Notes: generated by a model not told the origin, from the letters alone. A stretch of 27,965 bases of DNA from Chara braunii (GCA_003427395.1 BFEA01000218.1:1004676-1032640), one strand, 5' to 3'; shown: positions 17,090 to 26,325, counted from the first letter of the stretch. Numbers and translations: made by a program.

Positions 17090-18940
17090 ATTTGGTATCG
17101 GAGCTGTGCTACAGCAAGATGACGGTAAGGGATATAGACCTGTTGAGTTTATGTTGCGAAGACCCCCGTCAGACAAGATAGCCAACTCTACATATGAAAG
17201 GCAACTATATGCCTTAGTACCTGCACTAGATACCTGAAAGCACTACTTGTTAGGGAGATATTTCACTGTCTACTCTGATCATTCTACATTGAAGTGGATC
17301 AAGACCCAGCCTAGACTCTCTGAAAAGTTACTAAGGTGGTCTGCCTTCCTTGATACATTGAACTTTGAGGTGAAAACCATCAAAGGTAAGTCTAATGTGG
17401 TTGCAGATGCTTTGTCCAAACGTGCAAATTTCTTTGGAACTATTGCCTTTTATCTCGATATTGGAAATGAACTAAAAGAACAGATCCGCCAGGGTTATGG
17501 GAGCGATCCTATTTGGAGTCCTATCATTGGAACCCTACGAAAGAACCCTGAATTGTTTTCAGAATATCGAATGATTGATGACTTACTCTTCTTGCTGGAC
17601 AAAATCGAAGAACGATCATGTATTCCTCATTTAGAACCAATTAAGAGTTTGATAATTGGGGAATGTCATGATACAAAAGGACACATTGGTTTCAAGAAGA
17701 CGTATGCCGATGTGCGTGAACGTTTTGAGTGGAAAGGAATGGAAGAAGATGTACTGACGTATGTGCGGACCTGTCTTGTTTGTCAGAGGAACAAACCCTC
17801 ACATGAGAATCCGATGAGACTATTACGACCACTTCCTATTCCAAGTGAGTCAGGTGAGTCTATCTCAATTGACTTTATGAGCCTCACTAAGAATCGAAAC
17901 GACAATAGTTGGGTAATGGTAATCGTCGATAGATTCTCTAAGCACGCTATGTTCATTCCTTTGCCCGTTGAAGCTAGAACCGAACTAGTCATACAAAAGT
18001 TCCAAATGCGATGAGTCTCTGAGTATGGATTTTCCAAAACCATCGTATCAGATAGAGATGTTCGGTTCAATAGTCTACAATGACAAAAGTTAATGGAAGT
18101 CTATGGAACTCAGTTGACCATGTCGTCAGGCAGACATCCTGAAACGAATGGTCAAACTAAGCAAATGAATTGTCTCTGTCAACAACTTTTGCGAATGTAT
18201 GTCCGTCCTGATCAAATTGACTAGGATGAAAACTTGCCTAAAATTGTCTGTGCATATAACAACAGTATACACACTGTCACAGATAGAACACCTAACGTAC
18301 TGTATAAAGGTTGGAAGCCTAGATGCCCTATTGATGTTTTAACGAGGGACCAAATTCAGAGGCTACCCCGAGGAACGCGTGAATTTGTAGTTTTGTACGA
18401 AGAAGACATTAAGAAGGTATAGAAAAATATACAAAAAACCCAGTTGCAAATGATTGAACAAGCTAATAAACATCGTCGTCCTTCACAATTCCAAGAGGGG
18501 GACTTTGTCTGGGTTAAGTCTAAAGAATTTTCCTTGGAAAAGAATGTGTCTCAGAAACTGCTACCTGTCTACTATGGGCCTTAAGAAGTTCTCAAAGTAA
18601 TTGGAGGTGAAGATGAACCTTCCTATCGTATAGATATACCTCCACACCTCAGGACATACCCTGTCTTCCATGCGTCTAAACTGCTACCTTATGTAGAAAG
18701 TGATGATTTCCCAAATAGACCATCTATGATTCCACCCTCTATGAATGGGGGCTATAAAGTTGAAAAAATATTGGAGCATGGCTATTTCTCTACAGGTGGC
18801 AGAGGACGACCTCAGAATCAGTATAAGGTAACATCAAGTCCCAAACCCCATCTGAAGCTAGATGGTTTAGTAGGAAAGAACGTCTACCCACTGCTCCTGA
18901 TATTGTTGCTGCATATGAACGTGGGTTAATTAACAATTGA
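17090..18940 (+). pseudogene. Ty3/gypsy pol remnant: RNase H, integrase, chromodomain
   Basis: Frame 17091-18926 is continuous except for stops at 17235 (TGA), 18012 (TGA), 18081 (TGA), 18222 (TAG), 18420 (TAG) and 18582 (TAA). Order: RNase H part (FGIGAVLQQDDG, YSDHSTLKWI, GKSNVVADALSKR); H2C2 zinc finger (CHDTKGH ... CLVCQ, near 17665-17785); integrase core (SIDFMSL near 17862, VIVDRFSKHAMFIPLP); an HPETNGQTKQMN site where the third catalytic residue, normally Glu in DGQTER, is Lys; C-terminal beta-barrel (GDFVWVKS, YYGP); and a chromodomain (YKVEKILEH) that shifts frame near 18830 and ends APDIVAAYERG, TGA at 18938. RT and everything upstream are absent. It is dead as an enzyme. Confidence 0.9.
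17093..17104 (+). other. primer-binding-site-like TGGTATCGGAGC, inside RNase H codons
   Basis: TGGTATCGGAGC lies 3 bp after the 5' LTR. It differs by one base from TGGTATCAGAGC, complementary to the 3' end of initiator tRNA-Met and the usual plant LTR-element PBS. The same bases encode F-G-I-G-A of the RNase H motif, so it may be coincidence or a deletion junction. Confidence 0.5.
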
Positions 18941-18982
18941 TGTAATTTTTGCGATGGAACTCGAAAACTTGGACGACAGGAA

Positions 18983-20319
18983 TGCAATAACCCATGCCAT
19001 ATGTCTCATGGAACTGAGGGCCCTCAGAAGGCCTACCTGGCCGCCCTCAACCGAGGCCAAACAAGGGCAGAAAAGGCCCTTCACGAATTCAGGGCCTGGG
19101 CGTGTGACAGTTGGGACGCTGGACTCGATTTCCAGCAGGTGCCGCTCCCCACCAATAGACGGAACCACCATGAGAAGTAGTAGTGGTGTCTGCTTTTACC
19201 AGCATCACTACCACTTTCTCGGGCTGTTTTTCTCAAAAAAAAAAAAAAAAAAAAAAAAAAAACAGTTGACTTTGATCAACTATCGGTCCACCCAACAACC
19301 AAAGTCCAGAGGTACCTAGCCCAGGCCGCAGGTCAAGCATACACACTTGTTTGTATGCAGGTACCCAAACAACATCAGGACCAAGGGAGAAGTCTGCAAC
19401 TGTACAATCTGGGCCTTGAGATGTGAGTCAATCTGAACGACTGAGGGAAAAGCACCCGAGGCCAGACAGCCTCGACGACTGCTACTTAAGGCTGTCCTCG
19501 AGCGAGTCAAGCATTCAGTTTTGCTATGCTGCTATGACGCTGGCTCGACTTTGACAACGCTCGCTTCATGCTGGCTGTGCTCACGCGTTGCGAACGACGA
19601 CACAAGGTGGAGGCGGCACGCTGGTGCTTCTTCGGTGCACCATGACATGCTGATGTGGCGCTGCCTCTGGTCTACGTGGCATGCTAACGTGGCGCTGCCT
19701 CTGGTATATGTGGCGCTGCCTCTGGTCTATGTGGCAATGCTGACGTGGCGCTACCTCTGGTATATGTGGCGCTGCCTCTGGTCTACGTGGCATGCTGATG
19801 TGGCGCTGCCTCTGGTATATGTGGCGCTGCTTCTGGTCTACGTAGCGCTGCTATTGGTCCTCATTGATGATGTGGCGTATGCCACCTGTCTTGATCGCTG
19901 ACGTGGCATTGTCCACACTGTCTACATGAGGTGACTGGTTGCGAGGAAGAGGAAGATTAGGAGCTGTGGATGTAGAGAATCGGATACTCACTTGTGGCTG
20001 ACGTGTCACTGAAAATCTTATGTGTCTTCAAAGTCTTCATGAGATAAAGTGCCACGTGGCACTATTGTATGTGATCAGGATTATTCTTATTATCATTGAT
20101 GATGTAATGTGGAAAAAAGCCCGGAGAAGGAGAGGGATCTGAAGGGTTCTATGTATTCTCTCTTCCTCTCCTTTGTCTATTCTCCCTCCGCACTCTTCTC
20201 TTTTTGGATAATGAGATACAACTCGAGATATCACTTCATGATCAGGAGACTTTCAGACAGATATTGAAACTACTATTGATTGACGACTTTTGAGTACCTA
20301 ACAGACTGGGTTCATTGCA
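18983..20319 (+). repeat. 3' LTR (1337 bp)
   Basis: Collinear with the 5' LTR but carrying an extra ~155 bp at 19114-19268 (insert plus duplicated site) and a somewhat shorter minisatellite (about 19652-19882). Ends GGTTCATTGCA. The sequence just upstream (GGACGACAGGAA) is only weakly purine-rich for a polypurine tract. Confidence 0.9.
19114..19261 (+). mobile_element. SINE-like poly(A) retroposon inside the 3' LTR (148 bp)
   Basis: Absent from the 5' LTR, where ACAGTTG occurs once at this site. In the 3' LTR ACAGTTG is duplicated at 19107-19113 and 19262-19268 around a 121-bp body (GGACGCTGGACTCGATTTCC ... GGGCTGTTTTTCTC) and A27. A body plus poly(A) plus a 7-bp target duplication is the signature of LINE-dependent retroposition. 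GGACTCGATTTCC near its 5' end is a weak tRNA B-box. It may be a short SINE or a 5'-truncated retrocopy. No ORF. Confidence 0.85.
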
Positions 20320-20323
20320 GACT

Positions 20324-21114
20324 AGGGGGGCTTATTTCCCTGGTATAGAGGACCAGTTTCTTTTCTTTCTTTTTTTCTATTTCTTTTCGTTTCCTTTTCT
20401 GTTTTCTTTTCCTTTCATAAGGGTGGAGCTGTGTGGGTCTCAAACCGTTGTCTAGGAAGAGGAAACGAGAAGTGTGTTGTTGTGATGGGTTTTAGACCTA
20501 GGATGTTTGAGGAATGAAGCGTGTTAGTTTCTGTCGTTTGTCTTGGGAATCCAGACATCTTTGAGCCTGGGTCCTCTGACTTGGAGAAGATGTGAAGTTT
20601 GCAACTTTCCTGTATATTAGTCTTGGGATTTGAACCTGGGATATCTAATAATGAAGCGTAAAATGTTTTGTGTTGAGGTTCAGTGGATTTTAGCTCTGGT
20701 TTATTGTGAAGTTCTGACAAGTTCTATGTTTTAATTGACGTAGAAGATAGCTTAGTTTTGAACTGGACCGGTGGTCATGAAGTAGGAGAAGTTACTAGGT
20801 TCTGGAATTTTGGGCGCGACGAAGTGTTTTTGTGTTGGGTTGACCTGATATGGTGCATACGTTTTTTGACGGTGTTCACGAGGTAGGTGACTCTTGGACC
20901 TATAAGCTATAAGCAATAACTACACTGTTCGACGTACCGACTTTTAAGACCCCTGAGGAGTTCCTAGTTTGGCTGCCAGGTGAAACTGGTCGAGGGTCGA
21001 TCCCGCGTTTTGGGTATACTGCTTATTTCTTGTGCCATCCTCTCTTTTGTTGTGCATTTCTAACTCTCTCTTCTCCATCCCTCTAATTCTTGGCATGCGG
21101 CTTTGCATTTTGAG
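20324..21114. other. unassigned stretch with a diffuse repeated phrase
   Basis: A T-rich tract (20340-20420) is followed by three loosely similar phrases around 20480, 20548 and 20621 (TTAGACCTAGGATGTTTGAGGAATGAAGCGT; TCTTGGGAATCCAGACATC; TCTTGGGATTTGAACCTGGG and on to ATGAAGCGT). They suggest a decayed tandem repeat. GGATTTGAACC at 20626-20636 is a B-box on the minus strand, but no tRNA fold surrounds it. Confidence 0.4.
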
Positions 21115-21228
21115 CCAGTGAATGCCCTGCTCGAGTGCTGAATTGAGCTATAATTAATGTTATCCGATGAATGTCCTGTTCGAGTGTTGAACTGAGCTAT
21201 CCAGTGAATGTCCTCTTCGAGTGCTGAA
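21115..21228. repeat. three-unit tandem repeat
   Basis: Units start at 21115, 21164 and 21201: CC(A/G)(G/A)TGAATGYCCTSYTCGAGTG then TTGAAYTGAGCTAT. Unit spacing is 49 then 37 bp. Confidence 0.8.
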
Positions 21229-21533
21229 AAACATACAACTACACAGTACTCTCGACTCACATATTTTTGTGAGTCCAGCCTTGCTCCACTTACTCACGAA
21301 AGGGAATCTTGAAATTCGAGTTGAGAGCAGTCAAAATTCCCTCTCAAATTGAACTCTCGAGGGTTGAGAGTCCCCGGCCTTCCAACTCTCGAATTTTTCG
21401 GGTGCTCCGCTGTGCCTTTCGAACTGCTTCAATTCGAGAGTTCACCGCGAGTCCTCTAGTACTGGGGAAATTAGAGAGTGCGGTGTTAGAGAGTAAGTGG
21501 AGCGAGGCTGCAAATTTCGAGTGTCTTGGGTCT
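21229..21533. other. unassigned, dense in AACTCTCGAATT-like words
   Basis: Variants of TTCGAGAGTT/AACTCTCGAA recur in both orientations (about 21315, 21350, 21388, 21431, 21467, 21515). They could form local hairpins. No gene recognised. Confidence 0.45.
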
Positions 21534-21765
21534 TGTGACGCGCAACCTCACGCCCTGTGCTGTCTTTCGTTCGGAGTGTTAATGGTGCGGAAAGAAGGCC
21601 CAGAAAAACAGTAAGATGGGGTGTGCCAATGATTTTTGGAAAATTGAGTGTGGGGACACAGGCAGAACTGAAATCCCCCGTGTTGGTCCGATGAAGTAAG
21701 TCGGCTGCTTTCACGCGTCGCAGAATGCGCGCACGGGCGCGGCACGAAAAGAGAAAAATCCAAAT

Positions 21766-22314
21766 TTAATCCAAAAAGTATTGTCGAATTTCCCACCGCG
21801 CTGTGGATCTTGGTTTAGAGCGGAAGGGCTTCGGTACACTCCGCATGTCCCGTTTCCGTATCAAGTCCCGACGTCGCTCGTTGGTCAGTTCAGAGTCCGA
21901 CGTGGAGGGTCTCAGACGCGTGGCTCTTTTATTGTGCTCGTCTTCACTCCGTATCCGGTAGTGGAAACCCTTTGATTCGTAGCGATCGAAACGCTGGCAC
22001 TCCGTACACAAGGTTCGAGGCCAATGGGGCACCTCTGCCGTCCACGGAATGACGATCAACTCGTTAAATGGCAATAGTACTGAGTAAGACGGGTAGTGTG
22101 TATCGACAATGACAAAGCCCGCATCCACGAATCCAGAACAACGGTTTTCGAGAGGGAAGTAATATCGTTCGCCGATCCGTGCGACCGCTTCTCGTACGTC
22201 CCACTCGCAAACACGTGTCCTTTCCTCGTTGTAAGGGAAGGGGCGCGTTGGCGAGGGAGATACGGGAGGCTGGCGCCCGATCGAGGTACGACCGTCAGTC
22301 CATATATCAATCAA
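21766..22314 (-). CDS. conserved protein of unknown function, 182 codons, element-borne
   Basis: Open for 182 codons. The first codon of the open frame is TTG and no early ATG exists (the plus copy has ATG where this copy has ATA, four codons in), so this may be a downstream exon or a gene that has lost its start. Features in order: Pro-rich N-terminus ending RPFPYNEER (residues ~20-32), EWDVREAVARIGERYYFP (~37-54), CSGFVDAGFVIVDTHYPSYS (~59-78), LLPFNELIVIPW (~80-91), HWPRTLCTECQRFDRY (~96-111, Cys-x2-Cys), GFHYRIRSEDEH (~115-126), RATRLRPSTSDSEL (~130-143), and a basic tail ending ARWEIRQYFLD. The homologue at 14698-15230 keeps these blocks without indels after EWDVRE and with many synonymous changes, which argues for past protein-level selection. 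I do not recognise a transposase or any other domain. The Cys pair could bind zinc. Confidence 0.55.
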   Translation of the reverse strand: MIDIWTDGRTSIGRQPPVSPSPTRPFPYNEERTRVCEWDVREAVARIGERYYFPLENRCSGFVDAGFVIVDTHYPSYSVLLPFNELIVIPWTAEVPHWPRTLCTECQRFDRYESKGFHYRIRSEDEHNKRATRLRPSTSDSELTNERRRDLIRKRDMRSVPKPFRSKPRSTARWEIRQYFLD

Positions 22315-23373
22315 TCAAAATGAGTTTGCAAAAACCCCGAGACGTCTTCAAAAAGCACAATCGAAAAATAATTAACTATTATTTTCCGTCCCTTCGACAC
22401 GGGAGAAGCGTGCTACAGAGTTCGTACAACCATGCAATAATCGGGTTGAAGTTTCGAGAGATCAACCCGCGACTCAGTTTCAGCAGACTAGGTCGACAAA
22501 AACCCGAGGCGCCTGACATTTTCGAGGCTGCCCCATAGACTGTCTGCAAATGTCGTGCAGCATAAGGCAGATGGCATGCGCAGTGCATTCAGAACGACAG
22601 ATCTAAACACTCTTGCATTCTCGAACAAAATTCCGTCGAACACTGGGTCTAATCAATGCAAAAATACAAGCATTTCTATACTTACATCCACTGTGGAAGG
22701 TGCGAAAATGACAATGGTGCATCAAAAACAAATCGAGGGATAATACACAGTACTACACACGCATCCACCGTTCACAAGACAAGATGATTGGGCTCCCTTG
22801 CATCCGGGGATTACCCAGGCAACTAATGGAAGAGCTCCGAAAGAAGTTCTTCTGTGCGGGAAATCACGAGGATTCACTTTCTGTTCATAGGAGAGACAGA
22901 CTCATAACACATCGCCATTCAATTCAGAGAGAGAGAGAGATGGGAGAGATAGACGAGAAATGTCGAGACGGGAGACACCGGATTCCGACAAGGGAGCATT
23001 CGGCTTCACAGCCATGAACTCACACAAAAAAAAATGATCCGCAACCATGAAGGCCCATTCGCCGTGAAATTCCAGTATGGCCCCGGGCCAATCATCCACT
23101 CAACTCCAATTACCAATCCTCGTACCCGCACCGACGATACCGGCCATCGCATGCTAGCTTACCACCACTGCGATCGTCACCCCGCTGACGCAAGCTCGAC
23201 ACGGCTCGCCCGGATCCCACAGTCTGTCGTGGCGATCAAGCGCGCAACCGGCCAACGTACAGTCAGCCCGAAAGGACTTTTCGACTCGCACCAAATGCAT
23301 CACCTAGCCACTGTTTCCCGGAAGCTGGCTTGCAAGTGGAAAACGTAAGAGAGCTTTGCGGGCGCGCTTGCGG

Positions 23374-23506
23374 AATTTATAGTTGTGAAAAAGAAGAAAG
23401 ACGGGGGAGAAGGCAGAGGGGAGATCGAGGTGTAAGAGGAGAAGATTCGGCGAGGGGTGCTCAAGGGAAGCCATGTTGATCCTTCGGAACTCAATGTTCA
23501 GCCAAT
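23374..23506 (-). promoter_or_regulatory. conserved CCAAT and TATA boxes, minus copy
   Basis: CCAAT at 23502-23506 (plus strand; CTGATTGGCTG on the minus strand) and TATAAATT at 23381-23374 on the minus strand, followed by CCGCAAG as TGCAAG follows in the other copy. Spacing is 121 bp against 120 bp in the plus copy. It would drive transcription towards the ORF at 22314-21766. Confidence 0.5.
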
Positions 23507-24262
23507 CAGATTCGTCGTGCAACAGGAAGATCCTCTTGCTCAACGCGTCTAATTGGTGAGCGGGGGTAATCGATGGATCAACCGGGTTTCGTGTGCCAAG
23601 GTTGAAGAGCGGGAAGGAAAGAGGCGCAAAAAGTAGCGCGAGATGGGTCCAAGATTCAAATGATCAAGAAGGGAAACAGGTGTGCAAAGAGCAGAGAGAG
23701 GGAAAAACAGTTGCGATAGGAGAACAAGAGGAGGGAGAAGGGAGAGAGAAGAGAGTACGGGGGAAGAATGACGCGGTAGATAAGAAGGAGGAAGCTCGCA
23801 TGCGCGGCGCCGACAACAAGAGAAAAGGCACCCAAACAGTTACAACTTGCCTATATCCTACCAATTCAAAAATTGAAATCGCCATATCCGCTCGCGAAAG
23901 TTGACGCGGGAAAAGAAAGTCCCATGCCTATCTGTATTTTCACAAAATTCCTAGAGTTTTCTCCGACGTGACCGATAACATTCATGCAAAGGAAAAAACA
24001 TGTCGGGTTCCGCTTATCCCGGAATTCCTAACTGTCGAGCCCGATTCCTAGTGCGCTCGCTAAGGCGCGCGTAATTTCCCATGCATTTCCCGAATTACAA
24101 AAACCAGAATTCCAAGAATCAATAGAATCTCCGAAAACTGGGGGCCTAAACAAGGCACCTGAAATCAAGAAAAGGGACAGGGGCTTTGTTGGGTCGGTAT
24201 GATACAAAAAGGGGGAATTGAGTCAAGGGGTACGAAAGATAGCACGGGGTCATGAAGTGGTT

Positions 24263-24278
24263 CGTCACATATGTGACG
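24263..24278. repeat. 16-bp perfect palindrome CGTCACATATGTGACG
   Basis: Its left half is the terminus of the minus TIR element (CGTCACA, ending 24269). Its right half, TGTGACGCGCAGG from 24272, looks like the start of another TIR of the same family, separated by TA. It also contains TGACG, a bZIP core, so chance or regulatory meaning is possible. Confidence 0.8.
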
Positions 24279-24779
24279 CGCAGGGGGTTTCAAAACTATG
24301 CGATCTCCTGATTGCATGAAAAACTTTGAACAAAGGAAGTGGGAGGAGACGAAGAAGCAGGAAGAAGTAGGAGGCTCAGATCAACACAATCTATGTCAAC
24401 AGAGAAACTGGGCCAGGGTATGAGTTGACGACAACATTCGTGGCAAGATCTTTGTGATGCGTGCCAACTTATGCTGTCTCAGATTCCCATCCTCTGCGGT
24501 CCTGTCATATGCAACCCTCTGCCCTTCAAACTTCGGAGATCGTCCAGGTGGCACCATCATGGTCCATCAGGTCTCCATGTGCTCTGCACTCCCCGTCCAG
24601 CGCAATCCGTCGAATCAGAGCATGTGTTGACGTCATCGTCAATAGCGTGATCTTCGCGAAACTGCTGATTCGTGCTGCTCGGGGGATACGTGTCGATTTC
24701 TCCAGTCGATCGCCACGCTCAGAACGGTCATTGACAAGAAGGGGGCGGGATGCGCCGTCGTCGTGACACGTGGCGAGTA
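24279..24779. other. unassigned stretch
   Basis: No gene recognised. It may contain the 3' end of the minus-strand retroelement that follows, but I could not identify an LTR. Confidence 0.4.
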
Positions 24780-25409
24780 TCAGCGCCGAGTGGGAATGGG
24801 AAAGTAGACATTATACATGGAGGGGTGTCGACGGGGAGGGTTGGGGGGAAGTGGGGATAAGTAGCGGTTCATCCCTTCCTCTGTGATTGGAAGCTCCTCG
24901 TAGCGGATGATCCGGTGAAAGCGGGGGAATCGGTCGCCGCTGTGAGGGAGGGAGGCGAGGTAGTCAGGATAGAGGATGGAGAAAGTGCGGAAGAGTGCTG
25001 CGAGAAACAGCTCGTGATGGCGACATGCGGGGATGGTTCCTGTGATTACGCAGTAGACTTCTACGGCGTTACTCTGCTCCCACGCGGCACTGAATAAAAG
25101 GACGTGCAAACAGAACGTGGGGTTTGCACATTGAAGGGAAGGATGGGGATGGACGGTGACGGCGAGGTGGGTGGAGTAAAAGTGACGGAAGATATTGGGG
25201 GGAAAGGGGTTGCGAGTGAAGGTGACGGGGGTAGAGATCTGACAGAGGGTGAGGTAATCAAGGGGATGACGGGATAATGACCGGGGACGAAGGCCGATCC
25301 CCCGCATCGGTACGTGGACGAACTGGGGGACGGGCTGAGGTGGAGGGGGAGGGGGATCGGCTCCGTCTCCATCGCAATGCGCTTGGAGCCGCGGTTGCTG
25401 GGTCGCCAT
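24780..25409 (-). CDS. unrecognised ORF downstream of acidic ORF, 209 codons
   Basis: ATG at 25409 (MATQQPRLQ), stop at 24780. A proline run (DPPPPPPQPVPQF) near residue 27 is followed by an ordinary-looking globular sequence with YLTLCQISTPVTFTRNPFPP, HLAVTVHPHPSLQC, AVEVYCVITGTIPACRHHEL, FLAALFRTFSILYPDYLASL and RYEELPITEEGMNRYLSPLP. It overlaps the last ~150 nt of the acidic ORF in another frame; the frame is also open further upstream, but there it is the Lys/Arg shadow of the acidic tract. It may be a separate protein or the true C-terminal part of the acidic ORF after a frameshift. Function unknown. It lies 3' of an integrase fragment on the same strand. Confidence 0.4.
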   Translation of the reverse strand: MATQQPRLQAHCDGDGADPPPPPPQPVPQFVHVPMRGIGLRPRSLSRHPLDYLTLCQISTPVTFTRNPFPPNIFRHFYSTHLAVTVHPHPSLQCANPTFCLHVLLFSAAWEQSNAVEVYCVITGTIPACRHHELFLAALFRTFSILYPDYLASLPHSGDRFPRFHRIIRYEELPITEEGMNRYLSPLPPNPPRRHPSMYNVYFPIPTRR

Positions 25410-26325
25410 CTTCGGGTTTGGGGGGCTCTGGATCCCTGGTCGGGTCGTCGTTGATGCGCACTGGCAGGTTCGCCTGGCTGGCGAACTCCAGCTGGCTTTT
25501 CCCGGCGGCGATCTCTTCCCTCTTAGGTGCCGCCTCGGGATCTTCCGCCTCCATGCCTGTGCGCGCCGCTTCTTCCGGCAAGGCCTCCCACTCCGATCCG
25601 GCTTCCTCCTCTTCCTCTTCTCCTTCTTCGTCTTTTTCGTCTTCACTGTGCTCCCCTTCGATGTGCTCACTATAACTCTTTTCCTCCGACGTTTCTTCTT
25701 CGGCGTCGTCCTCTTCTTCGGTGGTTTCTTCTTCTCCTGCCTCCTCGAACGTATCCTGCTTCGAATAAAAGGCGAGATTGATGATTCTGGACGACTTCAA
25801 GTACTCCTGCCGCGATGGCAGGGCGCTTTCACTCCCCGATTCCTCCAAGCACACAGTCCACTGAAGATACGGTGCCAATGTCAGCGTAAGGACGTGCGGA
25901 GCCGGACTCTCGTCACTTTGCGAAACAATATCGAGAGAGAGGTCGTCAACCAGTTGCGCGAGCGGGACGGCGAGTTCCTGGACAATTAGCTGGCGATGGC
26001 CTGGTCGCACCGATCCGAAAAGAAAACCGAGAAGATCGCCCTCTACGTCAGTTCTCCAAGCCTGGATAATCAGCAGCTCCAGGTACTCAATACATGCCTG
26101 ATGCTCGTCGGTCCTCGTCCACGTCACCTCCACTCGGGCCAAGCACACAGACGGATCGACAAAAGTCTCGCGCCACACCCGCCAATGTCTGGGATTGAAG
26201 AGAGGGACTGCAAGGGGCTCGAGCAAGAAGGAAAGGCGAGGATGAAGATCGGATTGCCAGAAGGTGGGGACAAGAAAGGGAAAACCAAAGGTGGAGAGAG
26301 GAGTGAGAGGAGCGGCGCGGTTCAT
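25258..26325 (-). CDS. unrecognised acidic ORF, 355 codons
   Basis: ATG at 26325 (MNRAAPLTPL), stop at 25258. Residues ~1-120 contain FWQSDLHPRLSFLLEPLAVP, HWRVWRETFVDPSVCLARVE, VTWTRTDEHQACIEYLELLI and GDLLGFLFGSVRPGHRQLIV, a compact sequence present twice because of a tandem duplication. Residues ~190-260 are an acidic tract (EEAGEEETTEEEDDAEEE and more). The C-terminus is Pro/Arg/Ser-rich and probably disordered. I recognise no family; a retroelement accessory protein or a captured host fragment are both possible. The acidic tract encodes Lys/Arg in the next frame, so frame choice alone is not evidence of coding. Confidence 0.4.
   Translation of the reverse strand: MNRAAPLTPLSTFGFPFLVPTFWQSDLHPRLSFLLEPLAVPLFNPRHWRVWRETFVDPSVCLARVEVTWTRTDEHQACIEYLELLIIQAWRTDVEGDLLGFLFGSVRPGHRQLIVQELAVPLAQLVDDLSLDIVSQSDESPAPHVLTLTLAPYLQWTVCLEESGSESALPSRQEYLKSSRIINLAFYSKQDTFEEAGEEETTEEEDDAEEETSEEKSYSEHIEGEHSEDEKDEEGEEEEEEAGSEWEALPEEAARTGMEAEDPEAAPKREEIAAGKSQLEFASQANLPVRINDDPTRDPEPPKPEDGDPATAAPSALRWRRSRSPSPSTSARPPVRPRTDAGDRPSSPVIIPSSP

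Larger units (their letters stand above)
15853..20319 (+). mobile_element. Ty3/gypsy LTR retrotransposon, internally deleted (4467 bp)
   Basis: Two long direct repeats, 15853-17089 and 18983-20319, begin TGCAAT and end ATTGCA, a perfect inverted terminus. The 4-bp sequence GACT lies outside both ends (15849-15852 and 20320-20323), consistent with a target-site duplication and a single insertion. Internally there is only RNase H, integrase and a C-terminal chromodomain, all in one frame but with six stops. gag, protease and RT are missing. RNase H before integrase is the Ty3/gypsy order. It is not autonomous. Confidence 0.9.
21534..24269 (-). mobile_element. TGTGACG-ended TIR element, minus copy (2736 bp)
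   Basis: Its plus-strand left end is TGTGACGCGCAACC (21534). Its other end, read on the minus strand from 24269, is TGTGACGAACCACTT. The interior is collinear with 13190-15470 in reverse. It holds a better-preserved ORF (21766-22314) and the CCAAT/TATA pair. An extra ~450 bp relative to the plus copy lies mainly between the CT-rich tract (about 22925) and the ORF. I found no long direct repeat flanking this copy. Confidence 0.65.

Noticed and set aside
17093-17104. A functional primer-binding site proving an intact element
   Set aside because: The bases are also RNase H codons and the upstream coding region is missing, so the element is deleted whichever explanation holds.
15853-20319. The LTR pair as a segmental duplication
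   Set aside because: TGCAAT...ATTGCA ends, GACT on both sides and integrase between them fit an LTR retrotransposon better.
20626-20636. tRNA B-box (GGTTCAAATCC on the minus strand)
   Set aside because: No A-box or cloverleaf around it. It belongs to a diffuse local repeat.
22784-23904. Several plus-strand ORFs within the minus TIR element
   Set aside because: Not conserved in the other copy. They fall in CT/GA-rich promoter or leader DNA.
25277-25989. Plus-strand Ser- and Leu/Arg-rich ORFs
   Set aside because: Antisense shadows of the acidic minus-strand ORF.
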